Below, piece after piece: positions 51,678 through 59,277 of a stretch of DNA of 64,000 nucleotides. Below the pieces are notes generated by a model. That model ran no database searches. It was given only the letters and a program-made list of their open reading frames with translations, and was not told where the DNA came from. Every line of letters begins with the position of its first letter. Positions within the stretch are counted from its first letter, which is position 1. Source of the stretch: Exiguobacterium sp. 9-2 (lineage in GTDB: Bacteria; Bacillota; Bacilli; Exiguobacteriales; Exiguobacteriaceae); assembly GCF_036287235.1 (NCBI RefSeq), contig NZ_CP142850.1, positions 1,505,127-1,569,126 on the forward strand. The letters run 5' to 3'. A program made the translations under genes and the position numbers.

Positions 51678-52652
51678 TTAACGTTCGATTTGTTCGCGTA
51701 CTTGACGCCGGAACGTTTGGATATCATAGGCGGGTTCGCTTGTACTGAATTCAATCCCGTCGATTAAACGCGCATTGGATGACGCATCCGGGAACTCAAT
51801 CCGCATCAACCACTCAAGCGTCGTCTCCTCATGACGTCTTGGGAAGGCTTGTTCAAGTTGCGAAGCAATCTTCAGCAACGGGTGATGACTATAACGTTTT
51901 GGAGCATGCGTTCGTACCTGTTTGGAACGTTTGACAGTCTGTTCCATTTCAATCGGAATGACTTTTCGCTTCCGGATGACGTACAGCGTGATTGCAACGA
52001 ACAATACAGTCACGATTGCCGTCACGATCCAAATCCAATGTGACGTTCCCGCTTGGACCGTTGCTTGTTTGACGTCTTCCACGCTTTTGATGTTTTCAAG
52101 TCCCATCGCGCGGTTCGTCATGTTGTCCGCTTTTCGTCCGAGTGGCTCCGTCCAAAGGAAGAGGGAGCCAAATGCTTCAAACAGCGGTCGGATCGAATTC
52201 GTCACGGACCCTACGAGTACTTCCTTCGTCAATCGAAAAAGACCGGCTAAAAGGAGCCCTAACGTCAGCATCAGACCAACTGTTGAGAAGATACGTCGCC
52301 ATTCTGTCATATAGGTGACGACGAATGGATACGCGACGACAAGGAAGAGGAGCAAAAAGGCACCAAGCGGTGGAGTCACACCTGGGAATAGAATCATCAC
52401 GCCACCGACGATCAGTCCACTTGCGGCGTAACGCCAAGCTGACTCGACCGTATCAAGAAATGCGGTCCAGGCGACGAAGATAAGAGCTAAAATACAAGCA
52501 ACCGGAGATAGAATGAACAGTAATCCCGCTGCGAGTAGCTGTAGTCCAATCCGAAGCGAGCGGTGCGGCACGAAGGCAAGTGCCGGGAAAACGAGTGCTA
52601 GATAGAACGGAACGGGTAACAGACTCGCTAGGAAAATCCACCAGAGAATCAT
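51678..52652 (-). CDS. Polytopic protein with DUF4129-like C-terminus
   Basis: A 324-aa membrane protein. About six helices in the first ~220 residues are followed by a cytoplasmic tail (ASQLEQAFPRRHEETTLEWL and AYDIQTFRRQVREQIE) like the C-terminal DUF4129 of transglutaminase-type membrane proteins. The transglutaminase domain itself is absent. It overlaps DUF58 by 4 bp and is the last gene of MoxR-DUF58-this protein. Such operons are linked to envelope stress or protein maturation. Confidence 0.65.
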   Translation of the reverse strand: MILWWIFLASLLPVPFYLALVFPALAFVPHRSLRIGLQLLAAGLLFILSPVACILALIFVAWTAFLDTVESAWRYAASGLIVGGVMILFPGVTPPLGAFLLLFLVVAYPFVVTYMTEWRRIFSTVGLMLTLGLLLAGLFRLTKEVLVGSVTNSIRPLFEAFGSLFLWTEPLGRKADNMTNRAMGLENIKSVEDVKQATVQAGTSHWIWIVTAIVTVLFVAITLYVIRKRKVIPIEMEQTVKRSKQVRTHAPKRYSHHPLLKIASQLEQAFPRRHEETTLEWLMRIEFPDASSNARLIDGIEFSTSEPAYDIQTFRRQVREQIER

Positions 52653-53695
52653 GCGCTCACCCCTTTCTGCCGATGACCGAGATGGATCTCTGCCGTCGTT
52701 GACGGAACGCTCCGTTGTAAGCGTTTCGTGAAATAGCGGCGCTCGAGTGGTAAGTCATATTCTGAGATCCGGGCAAGACATTCCATCGTCCGCAGGAACT
52801 GATGTTTCCCCGTACCGGACGGGACATGATACCACTGACCCGTTCGATTGACCATCGAGATCCAAAGACTGTAGGAAGCGCCTTGTTTTTCGAGTTCGCG
52901 GATGATTGTTGCGGCACGCGATAAGAGTTTCTCGAAGTCAGAGCGGAGGGCGAGCCCGTCTGCTGACAGACCATCGACGATCACGGCATAATCATGATTA
53001 CGTTTCCGATCATATTGATACGAATACAGTTCGTTTGTCTTTGCATAGGCAGACCAATAGATCGATTTCGCATCTCCGGAATAGGGAACGACTGAATGAA
53101 AACTCGAACGATCCGAAAACGGACTCGAACGATCAATCGTCTCACCCGGAATCATCCGCTCGTTCCACTCGACGGACGCTGGTGCGAAGTCCGGGAAGAC
53201 ATGCCCAAGTTCCTGGATGTCGAGCGTGATATAGATCGTCATCAGATGAAACGGATCCGAGATCATGATGTCAAACGATTGAATCCGAATCGTTCCTCGC
53301 TGTGCGGCAATGACATCGATTGAAAACGGGACGATCGTCTGTTTACCGACATACATGTGTTGACGCCAAAACTGACTATTCGCGTCAGGAAGCTTGATTT
53401 GATCCCCGAGTAGACCGGAAATCGTAATCCGTCCAAGCGGCAACTTCGTCGGATTCGTCAGCTCGAACGGAATCTGGATCGCTTCTTCCCGGAAAGCACG
53501 GACTGTCTCAAGGAGGCGGACGTGGATCCGCTTCGCGACATATTCAAGATAATAGGGCATCACCCAGCCGTATATCGTATAGGCAAATAACAAGGCCGCC
53601 ATCCAAACAGGACCATAGAGTCCGACGATGATCCCACTTGCGCCCGTCATGGTGAGAATGATGAGGTTAAAGGCTTTTGGTGTGATCAATTGCAT
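52649..53695 (-). CDS. DUF58-domain membrane protein
   Basis: A 348-aa protein with two N-terminal membrane segments (~residues 9-45) and a large soluble part. The DUF58 hallmark is seen around PYSGDAKSIYWSAYAKTNEL, followed by DYAVIVDGLS, a VWA-like metal-site start. DUF58 proteins work with MoxR ATPases. It starts 3 bp after the MoxR stop and overlaps the DUF4129-like gene by 4 bp. Confidence 0.85.
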   Translation of the reverse strand: MQLITPKAFNLIILTMTGASGIIVGLYGPVWMAALLFAYTIYGWVMPYYLEYVAKRIHVRLLETVRAFREEAIQIPFELTNPTKLPLGRITISGLLGDQIKLPDANSQFWRQHMYVGKQTIVPFSIDVIAAQRGTIRIQSFDIMISDPFHLMTIYITLDIQELGHVFPDFAPASVEWNERMIPGETIDRSSPFSDRSSFHSVVPYSGDAKSIYWSAYAKTNELYSYQYDRKRNHDYAVIVDGLSADGLALRSDFEKLLSRAATIIRELEKQGASYSLWISMVNRTGQWYHVPSGTGKHQFLRTMECLARISEYDLPLERRYFTKRLQRSVPSTTAEIHLGHRQKGVSA

Positions 53696-53697
53696 GA

Positions 53698-54606
53698 TTA
53701 CACCTCAGTTGGAACGGTGAGTGAATCGAGAACCTGCTGAACGAGACGTTCGTTCGACAACTTCAGCGTCGCTTCAAGTGTTAGGACGAGTCGGTGAGCG
53801 AGAAGCGGCGTTGCTAAGTGTTTGACGTCCTCTGGTGTGACGTACGTCCGCTCTTGCATCCAAGCACGCGCTTTTGCTGCCTTTAAAAGGGCGAGTGTTG
53901 CTCGTGGACTTGGTCCAATCTCAACGTCACGATGGGCGCGGAGTGCATCACAGACATCAAGTAAGTAATTTTCGACGCTGTCCTCAATCGTGACAGCAAC
54001 CACTTCCTCTTTCCAGTCGTTGAGTTGTTCAAGTGGAATGTGTAGATCGGCTGCGGTCAGATGCGCTCCACGTAACAATGCTTTTTCCGCTTGACGCGTC
54101 AGGGGAGCGAACGACAACTTGAACAAGAAGCGGTCGAGTTGCGCATGGGGGAGCGGGAACGTGCCGTGTCCGTCGAACGGGTTTTGTGTCGCGATGACAA
54201 GAAAGTGTTGGGGTAGCGTATACGACATATCACCAATTGTCACTTGTGCCTCTGCCATGGCTTCAAGGAGAGCGGACTGGGTCCGTGGAGTCGTTCGGTT
54301 GATCTCATCAACGAGGACAATGTTCGCAAACAGCGGACCAAACCGTTGTTCGAACGACCCAGTGAGTGGGTTAAACAGCTCCATTCCGAGTAAATCCGTC
54401 GGTAACGTATCTGCTGTACATTGAACACGTGAGAATTTTGCATCGAGTGTCTGCGCGAGTGCTTTTGCTAGTGTTGTCTTACCAGTCCCGGGGCGGTCTT
54501 CGAGTAAAATATGCCCCTCGGCAAGTAAACCGATCAATAAATGATCAATCACATCGTCCTGACCAAGGACGGATTGCTTAAGTGATGTCCGTAACGTTTG
54601 AAACAT
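53698..54606 (-). CDS. MoxR-family AAA+ ATPase
   Basis: A 302-aa MoxR ATPase. Walker A is DRPGTGKT (37-44), Walker B NIVLVDEINRT, sensor 1 LVIATQNPFD, and a lid domain follows. MoxR proteins act as chaperones for partner VWA/DUF58 proteins. The ATG at 54606 follows AAAGGGGGAA; a longer frame upstream has no ribosome site. It opens the three-gene operon. The 224 bp upstream hold only promoters. Confidence 0.9.
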   Translation of the reverse strand: MFQTLRTSLKQSVLGQDDVIDHLLIGLLAEGHILLEDRPGTGKTTLAKALAQTLDAKFSRVQCTADTLPTDLLGMELFNPLTGSFEQRFGPLFANIVLVDEINRTTPRTQSALLEAMAEAQVTIGDMSYTLPQHFLVIATQNPFDGHGTFPLPHAQLDRFLFKLSFAPLTRQAEKALLRGAHLTAADLHIPLEQLNDWKEEVVAVTIEDSVENYLLDVCDALRAHRDVEIGPSPRATLALLKAAKARAWMQERTYVTPEDVKHLATPLLAHRLVLTLEATLKLSNERLVQQVLDSLTVPTEV

Positions 54607-54830
54607 AAACGATTCCCCCTTTAAGATGCTTTGTATTTCTAAAGTGTACGAAAATTCAGAAAAAACCGCTAGTGATTTTCCTAAAACGATTGGTCTAGAA
54701 ATACGTCTACCTTTTATACTACCATTTTCATCCAAAAGTTTCGTGAAATATCAAAAATATTGAAACAGGATTAGGAAGTCATTTATCGAATAATGTATTT
54801 AGGGTTGCTAAGATAAGGAGGAATGGACTC

Positions 54831-55058
54831 ATGAAACAATACACTACGGAATCCGATACCACTCCAGTCGTTCAACATGACGTCGTCCATAGTCCGCTCG
54901 ATGATTACCAACGCGTCGTTTCCGGAGGTCCCCCGAATCGTCGTGCCTTTGCCGCGATCCGTCGACTCCCAATCGGATTACGTTTGCTTACGTATACGCT
55001 TGGTTTCTTATTCACAGCAAGCATCCTCACTGGACTCATCATCAGTCTACTTGATTAA
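54831..55058 (+). CDS. Small single-TM protein, unknown
   Basis: A 75-aa protein with ~50 polar residues and one C-terminal transmembrane segment (LLTYTLGFLFTASILTGLII). Such tail-anchored proteins face the cytoplasm. AGGAGG lies ~9 bp before the ATG. It is divergent from the MoxR operon. No family is recognised. Confidence 0.6.
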   Translation: MKQYTTESDTTPVVQHDVVHSPLDDYQRVVSGGPPNRRAFAAIRRLPIGLRLLTYTLGFLFTASILTGLIISLLD

Positions 55059-55089
55059 AAAAAGACTCCCTCAGCGCACCGAGGGAATC
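55057..55089 (-). terminator. Terminator of the DUF3006/MBL/phosphatase genes
   Basis: On the minus strand, GATTCCCTC and GAGGGAGTC pair (55064-55072 with 55081-55089), followed by seven T. Confidence 0.78.
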
Positions 55090-55092
55090 CCA

Positions 55093-55308
55093 TCATTCTT
55101 CAAAGAGATCATCCATCAGCTCGGTGATCTCTTTTTTACGCACGTTCGTCTCATTGCGTAAGATCCGAATCGAGCGTCCGCTCCAATCGAGTCGGTCGCC
55201 AATCGTCGCTTGGCGCGGTAAACGACTTTTCGGTAACGTGATCGTCTCACGGTCGTCGGTCTCACAAATTGCTAGATCATCTTCAAAATCAGCTACGGTC
55301 AATCGCAT
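55093..55308 (-). CDS. DUF3006-domain protein
   Basis: A 71-aa acidic protein, RLTVADFEDDLAICETDDRE with TITLPKSRLPRQATIGDRL as the DUF3006 signature. This small domain often sits next to, or is fused to, ComEC-like metallo-beta-lactamase proteins, as here. The ATG at 55308 follows GGAGGTG. It is 21 bp after the MBL stop and is cotranscribed. Confidence 0.82.
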   Translation of the reverse strand: MRLTVADFEDDLAICETDDRETITLPKSRLPRQATIGDRLDWSGRSIRILRNETNVRKKEITELMDDLFEE

Positions 55309-55329
55309 CTGATACACCTCCGCGTCTAG

Positions 55330-56193
55330 TTATTCCGGTCGTAAATCAGGCCGGTTCGATTCCTTGATACCGTCACCAGTCGAGATATACTGAATCGTTC
55401 CACTTTGATCGGTTCGGTCAATCGTAATCCGTTCTGCCTTCAGTTCTTGTAAGACGGAAGGACGTGGATGACGATAGGCATTGTCCTTTCCGGCTGAGAT
55501 CAAGGCACGTTTTGGTGATACAGCCTGTAGGAAGGGCAGGGAGGACGATGTGTCTGCCCCGTGATGTCCAAGCTTTAAGACATCAGCACGTACATCGGTG
55601 TTTGACTCGAGTAATTGTTGTTCAGTTCGGATCGGCGCGTCGCCCATGAAGAGGAAGCGGTCTTGTCCATGTTCGACCCGGAGGACGGCACTCCAGCTGT
55701 TAAGATCCTGTGTCCCGTCTGTTAGAGGAGCAAGGAACGTAAAGCGTGCGGCTTCACTCGGTATTTTAAGACCTGCCTTAACTGACTTGATCGTCACTCC
55801 TTCGCGTTTGACGGCAAGGAGGAAATCGCGATACGTCTCCGTCGTATGCGTGACTCGCGGGGCATAGACGCTGTCGACTGGAAAGGCATCGAGGACGGTA
55901 TCGAGTCCACCGATATGATCGGCGTCCGGATGTGTCGCAATGACCGCTGTTAAGCGTTTGATACCCAATTTTTGCAGGTAGCGGACGACATCTTCGCCTT
56001 TGCCGTTATTCCCACCATCAATCAAGATCGCATCTTCCTTCGTTCGGATGAACGTACTATCTCCTTGACCGACGTCAAAACCATAGATCTCCATCTGTCC
56101 TGCCGTCGGGGCAGGGGGTGCTTCGTCCCGTGTCGTATAGAAGATGACGATTAAACAGAGTGCTAATAGAATCGTTGATCCCCATTTCAACAT
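55330..56193 (-). CDS. ComEC/Rec2-related MBL-fold hydrolase
   Basis: A 287-aa exported or anchored protein. A hydrophobic N-terminus (residues ~5-21) is followed by the MBL metal motif THPDADHIGGLD and the late LKLGHHGA. The FDVGQGDSTFIRT start is typical of the ComEC-type MBL domain without the channel. It may act as an extracellular nuclease or phosphodiesterase. GAGGAACCGAC precedes the ATG. It overlaps the phosphatase gene by 7 bp. Confidence 0.87.
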   Translation of the reverse strand: MLKWGSTILLALCLIVIFYTTRDEAPPAPTAGQMEIYGFDVGQGDSTFIRTKEDAILIDGGNNGKGEDVVRYLQKLGIKRLTAVIATHPDADHIGGLDTVLDAFPVDSVYAPRVTHTTETYRDFLLAVKREGVTIKSVKAGLKIPSEAARFTFLAPLTDGTQDLNSWSAVLRVEHGQDRFLFMGDAPIRTEQQLLESNTDVRADVLKLGHHGADTSSSLPFLQAVSPKRALISAGKDNAYRHPRPSVLQELKAERITIDRTDQSGTIQYISTGDGIKESNRPDLRPE

Positions 56194-56738
56194 GTCGGTT
56201 CCTCTTTCTCGAACAGATACAGCATGCCATTGCGCGGATGACCGAACCGTGGTCCGCTGTAACCGCGTCGTTTTAAGGCAGCGCGCATCAGAATCATCAT
56301 GCCGCCGTGACCGACGAGTAGAACCCGTTCGTCGTCTTCGAACATTAATTGATTTAAGAGCACTTCAATCCGTTCATTCGCATCCTTGATTTCGGCTTGA
56401 ATTCGTTTACTGAACGGGGCTGCGAATCGACCGAGAACCGCCCAGCCGAGGAACGGTAATCGGAGATTCGACCGAATCGTCGGAAACGGCACTTCACGCA
56501 GCAGATCCGTCACGATGATTTCTTGATCATAAACGCTCTGCGCCGTCTGGACGGCACGCGGCATGCTACTGGCATAACAAACGGTCCAGTCAATCTGACC
56601 GAGCTCGACCGGTTGAATATCGATCTCTGACGTATCATACCGTTCAATCCATTTTTCAATATCGCTAGCGCTAATCCAGCCTTTCGTCGGATATCCTTCC
56701 GTCACCCGGTGATGCCTCACTAATCCAATTTGTTTCAT
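56187..56738 (-). CDS. Histidine-phosphatase-family protein
   Basis: A 183-aa phosphoglycerate-mutase-like protein. The catalytic His9 is in LVRHHRV, the second arginine in SMPRAVQTAQ, and the second histidine in LLVGHGGMM. The substrate is unknown. No Shine-Dalgarno is seen near the ATG, and a TATAAT box ends only 14 bp before it, so the mRNA may be nearly leaderless. It overlaps the MBL gene by 7 bp. Confidence 0.83.
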   Translation of the reverse strand: MKQIGLVRHHRVTEGYPTKGWISASDIEKWIERYDTSEIDIQPVELGQIDWTVCYASSMPRAVQTAQSVYDQEIIVTDLLREVPFPTIRSNLRLPFLGWAVLGRFAAPFSKRIQAEIKDANERIEVLLNQLMFEDDERVLLVGHGGMMILMRAALKRRGYSGPRFGHPRNGMLYLFEKEEPTC

Positions 56739-56740
56739 AT

Positions 56741-56758
56741 GTCGTACGACGGATTATA
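56741..56758 (-). promoter_or_regulatory. Candidate promoter and palindrome before the phosphatase
   Basis: On the minus strand, TATAAT (56753-56758) is followed by the perfect palindrome GTCGTACGAC (56741-56750), then the ATG at 56738. No good -35 is seen 17 bp upstream. The palindrome could be a repressor site at the start of transcription. Confidence 0.4.
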
Positions 56759-56784
56759 CCGTCTCCCTCACTTTCATTCATCGT

Positions 56785-57579
56785 TTACAAAGCGACACGG
56801 ATTGCCAGTCCACATAAAATCGCTCCTAAGATACTGAGCAAGCTCCCGATGATGTAATATTCCGCAAAGCGGCGATCTTCAAACTGTTTAAAACGAGCCA
56901 ATGCCTTCAAGGCAATGATGAAGCCAATGGCTCCAGTTGCATTCGTGACAACGAGCAGGGTGATGATTGCTCGTTCGACGAGACCGATATAACGTCCGAT
57001 CCCGATTAATTCCGTCGTATAACTGCGCGCAGAATCTTCGACTTCGTGCGTGACGGTCCGCGAGATGCCATCTAATTGCTCTTTGCGTGTCACTTTCCGC
57101 TCGAAATGCGCTTCAATCAACCGCGGCGCGAATGGTGCGAGCATCAGGGCGATTCCGTGACCGAGTAACTCCGTCGTCACTAAACTAAAGCAAAGAATCC
57201 ACAGGATCTGCTCCGGTCGTGCGAACGACAACGACCAATCGATCGGAACGAACACCCATGTCAAGGCGATGATGGCAACGATATGTAACGCTTGATCGAT
57301 CCAGTACGCTGCTGCTTGTTTGACGCGGCGTTTGAGCGGGGAAGCATCGAGTAGGGCGTGAAACACGAGAATGCTGCCTCCAAGCCACCCGGCGATGTCG
57401 ATGGTCAATTCCCGTTGGATGACGAAGAACGCAAGCACAAGTAGCATCAGAGCCGCATGAACGGCAAGATGTTGGAGTAAGATGCGTTGGTGTCGATGTT
57501 TCAGTTGCGCCATTCGTTTCGTCTGTAATGGAAAATCAGCAAGTAGATGGACAAGTAAAAGACTAAGTAAGACGGTCAC
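56785..57579 (-). CDS. DUF3307-domain membrane protein
   Basis: A 264-aa membrane protein. The DUF3307 signature LLSLLLVHLLADFPLQTKRM with HHxD-like HALLDAS is at the start. About seven transmembrane helices follow in total. It starts with GTG at 57579, inside the stop of the SatD-like gene (4-bp overlap). SatD/SatE-type pairs of this kind are known in streptococcal acid-tolerance operons. The function is not known. Confidence 0.8.
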   Translation of the reverse strand: MTVLLSLLLVHLLADFPLQTKRMAQLKHRHQRILLQHLAVHAALMLLVLAFFVIQRELTIDIAGWLGGSILVFHALLDASPLKRRVKQAAAYWIDQALHIVAIIALTWVFVPIDWSLSFARPEQILWILCFSLVTTELLGHGIALMLAPFAPRLIEAHFERKVTRKEQLDGISRTVTHEVEDSARSYTTELIGIGRYIGLVERAIITLLVVTNATGAIGFIIALKALARFKQFEDRRFAEYYIIGSLLSILGAILCGLAIRVAL

Positions 57580-58223
57580 CGAATCGCCTCCCAGACTTGG
57601 AATTGCTCCAGTGCCTGGGTCAAGGCAGCTTCAAGTCGCTTCCGTTGCTTACGCTGCGAGCGGGAGACGAGTTTTGCGACATTTACGCGGGCATCTTGTT
57701 CCTTGAAGCCCATCTTCAGTCCGATCTCTTCATACGTATCATCCGGATATCGATCCATCAACCGGTGCAGTTCAATCTGACGGTCCGTCTTCCCGAAGTA
57801 AGCCGGATACAGCATTTCGAGATAACCGTTCAGCAAGGCAGTCGGTAAGTAGGGCGGTCCAGCAAAGGCAATCCGCGATGGAAGCGTCTTCGCTAATTCC
57901 TGTGCTTCGAAAGCATGAATGATTGCACTACCATTGGCTTCTTCAGCCCGCGTCGTCGAAATCGTCTCATATTGACCAAATCCAATCCCGATGTAACCTG
58001 GCAACTCTTGATTCAATAAGTGCAGAATGACCGGATAACTAACCGGATAATCCGCGAATACCGCTAGTAAACTATCGCCGGATTTGATTTGAAACGGAAC
58101 AATACTCAATGGAAATGCTGTATTCAAATCGTTCGCGAGTACACGAAGCGCTTGAAGTAACGCTTCTTTGCTCGGATAATCGCGGGAACCTTTGACATCA
58201 AACGACAAAGCAACAGCTTGCAT
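57576..58223 (-). CDS. SatD-like protein with C-terminal HTH
   Basis: A 215-aa protein. The N-terminal ~130 residues (SFDVKGSRDYPSKEALLQAL, FQIKSGDSLLAVFADY, GYIGIGFGQ) resemble the SatD family and have a nucleotide-cyclase-like pattern. The C-terminal ~50 residues, TYEEIGLKMGFKEQDARVNV, form a sigma-factor-like helix-turn-helix. It is coupled to DUF3307 by 4 bp and probably regulates its own operon through the GTTAC array at 58242-58322. AGGAGG is 7 bp from the ATG. Confidence 0.78.
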   Translation of the reverse strand: MQAVALSFDVKGSRDYPSKEALLQALRVLANDLNTAFPLSIVPFQIKSGDSLLAVFADYPVSYPVILHLLNQELPGYIGIGFGQYETISTTRAEEANGSAIIHAFEAQELAKTLPSRIAFAGPPYLPTALLNGYLEMLYPAYFGKTDRQIELHRLMDRYPDDTYEEIGLKMGFKEQDARVNVAKLVSRSQRKQRKRLEAALTQALEQFQVWEAIR

Positions 58224-58241
58224 GACGATTCCTCCTGTTCG

Positions 58242-58322
58242 TTTGTTACCACAATGATGGAAACATTTAATTTGTTACCGTTAAAAAGGTAACATTTCCA
58301 GTGTTACTGTTATTAGAGTAAC
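58242..58322. promoter_or_regulatory. Array of GTTAC half-sites before the SatD-like operon
   Basis: GTTAC occurs at 58245-58249, 58274-58278 and 58303-58307, and its complement GTAAC at 58289-58293 and 58318-58322. The steps are 29, 15, 14 and 15 bp, about one and a half helical turns each. GTTACC-N8-GGTAAC (58274-58293) and GTTAC-N10-GTAAC (58303-58322) are inverted repeats. It should be the operator of this operon. Confidence 0.75.
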
Positions 58323-58452
58323 AAAGAATAAGGAGGAAGACCAACAGGACGATAGACCGATTTTTAAATGGCAGGGGGGATAAATGGATTTGACTAAAAT
58401 ATCATTTTTTTATTTAGGTTAACATAACATATATTATCAATAGTTATAAGAA

Positions 58453-58493
58453 TTTGTCTCATAATCAAGGTAAACTTAAGATAGTGAGACAAA
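58453..58493. repeat. Perfect 9-bp inverted repeat in an AT-rich gap
   Basis: TTTGTCTCA (58453-58461) and TGAGACAAA (58485-58493) flank 23 bp. The surrounding 58323-58500 is AT-rich and holds no gene; a 12-codon frame near 58384 is too short to support. Confidence 0.5.
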
Positions 58494-58494
58494 A

Positions 58495-58519
58495 CAAAAA
58501 AACACGGGATTAACCGTGT
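58495..58519 (-). terminator. Terminator of the NUDIX gene
   Basis: On the minus strand, ACACGG and CCGTGT (58502-58507 with 58514-58519) enclose the NUDIX stop codon in the loop and are followed by a long T run. Confidence 0.75.
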
Positions 58520-58980
58520 TTTCGACAATCATACGGACGTGTCCGTTCCAATCGATGAATCAAACGATCTAAGAATATATGATGGCGGCGTTCGAGTTGC
58601 GTGATCCGTTCAAGCGGCAACCACGCAAAATCAAAGAAATCACCGCAATCCTGACCGTCACCAGCAACACAATGCGTCCAGCGGTTCTCTTGGCATTCAA
58701 TGTGCGCATGATAGAAATACGTGTAATGCACCCGCATTCGCTCCGGATAACGCATCTCTTCTTCGCCGATGTACTGGACGGATGCTAACGAGAGACCACT
58801 TTCCTCAAGCGTCTCACGGACAGCCGCTTCTTTTGCGATTTCAGCATCTTCGATCGTACCTGCAGGAATCTGCCAATCACTCTCAGGAGCCGATTGTGGA
58901 TGAAAAACAAGTAGTTCCCATCCGTTAGGTTTTTCCCGAGTGATATAGATTGCTACTTTTTCGCGACGTCTGAATTTCAT
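58510..58980 (-). CDS. NUDIX hydrolase
   Basis: A 156-aa NUDIX protein. The box GTIEDAEIAKEAAV plus RETLEESGL follows the consensus G-x5-E-x7-REUxEExGU exactly. It hydrolyses a nucleoside diphosphate linked to another group. The ATG at 58980 is 8 bp after GGAGAGG; two upstream start choices are worse. It has a good promoter (59133-59161) and a ~145-base leader with a strong hairpin (59016-59049). Confidence 0.88.
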   Translation of the reverse strand: MKFRRREKVAIYITREKPNGWELLVFHPQSAPESDWQIPAGTIEDAEIAKEAAVRETLEESGLSLASVQYIGEEEMRYPERMRVHYTYFYHAHIECQENRWTHCVAGDGQDCGDFFDFAWLPLERITQLERRHHIFLDRLIHRLERTRPYDCRKHG

Positions 58981-59015
58981 CTTCATCACCTCTCCAAGGT
59001 CGGCAGATTGCACAA

Positions 59016-59049
59016 CAAGCAGCTAAAGGGACGGTCCCGTAGCTGCTTG
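59016..59049 (-). promoter_or_regulatory. Strong leader hairpin upstream of NUDIX
   Basis: CAAGCAGCTA (59016-59025) pairs with TAGCTGCTTG (59040-59049); an inner GGGAC/GTCCC stem continues it. It is in the 5' leader and followed by only TTGTTG, so it could attenuate transcription or be a structured RNA control site. Confidence 0.55.
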
Positions 59050-59132
59050 ATCAATTGACGCTATAAGCAAAGCTGCGGAGACGCGTGACCCGACGCTTGT
59101 TCGTGACGAATCGTGACCTGACTATTTCTTCT

Positions 59133-59161
59133 ATTGTAGCCGTTATTGGTCAGTGTTTCAA
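59133..59161 (-). promoter_or_regulatory. Promoter of the NUDIX gene
   Basis: On the minus strand, -35 TTGAAA (59156-59161) and -10 TACAAT (59133-59138) are 17 bp apart, about 150 bp before the NUDIX start. Confidence 0.65.
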
Positions 59162-59242
59162 TTTGTAAACGATATTTCTCGCGATAAATCTCAAAATTCC
59201 GAGCATTCGTCTCAAAATTCCCTCTCCTGCCCTGCTAAATCT

Positions 59243-59271
59243 AAAAAAGCTCCCCCGCTATCCGGAGGAGC
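59243..59271 (-). terminator. Terminator of parEC
   Basis: On the minus strand, GCTCCTCCG and its partner (59249-59271) form a GC-rich stem followed by six T. It lies 7 bp after the parC stop. Direct repeats TCTCAAAATTCC at 59189-59200 and 59210-59221 lie just beyond. Confidence 0.82.
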
Positions 59272-59277
59272 CTTATC

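Noticed and set aside
58384-58425. A 12-codon leader peptide after GGGGGG
   Set aside because: It is extremely short, lies on the strand opposite both neighbours and has no gene behind it to control.
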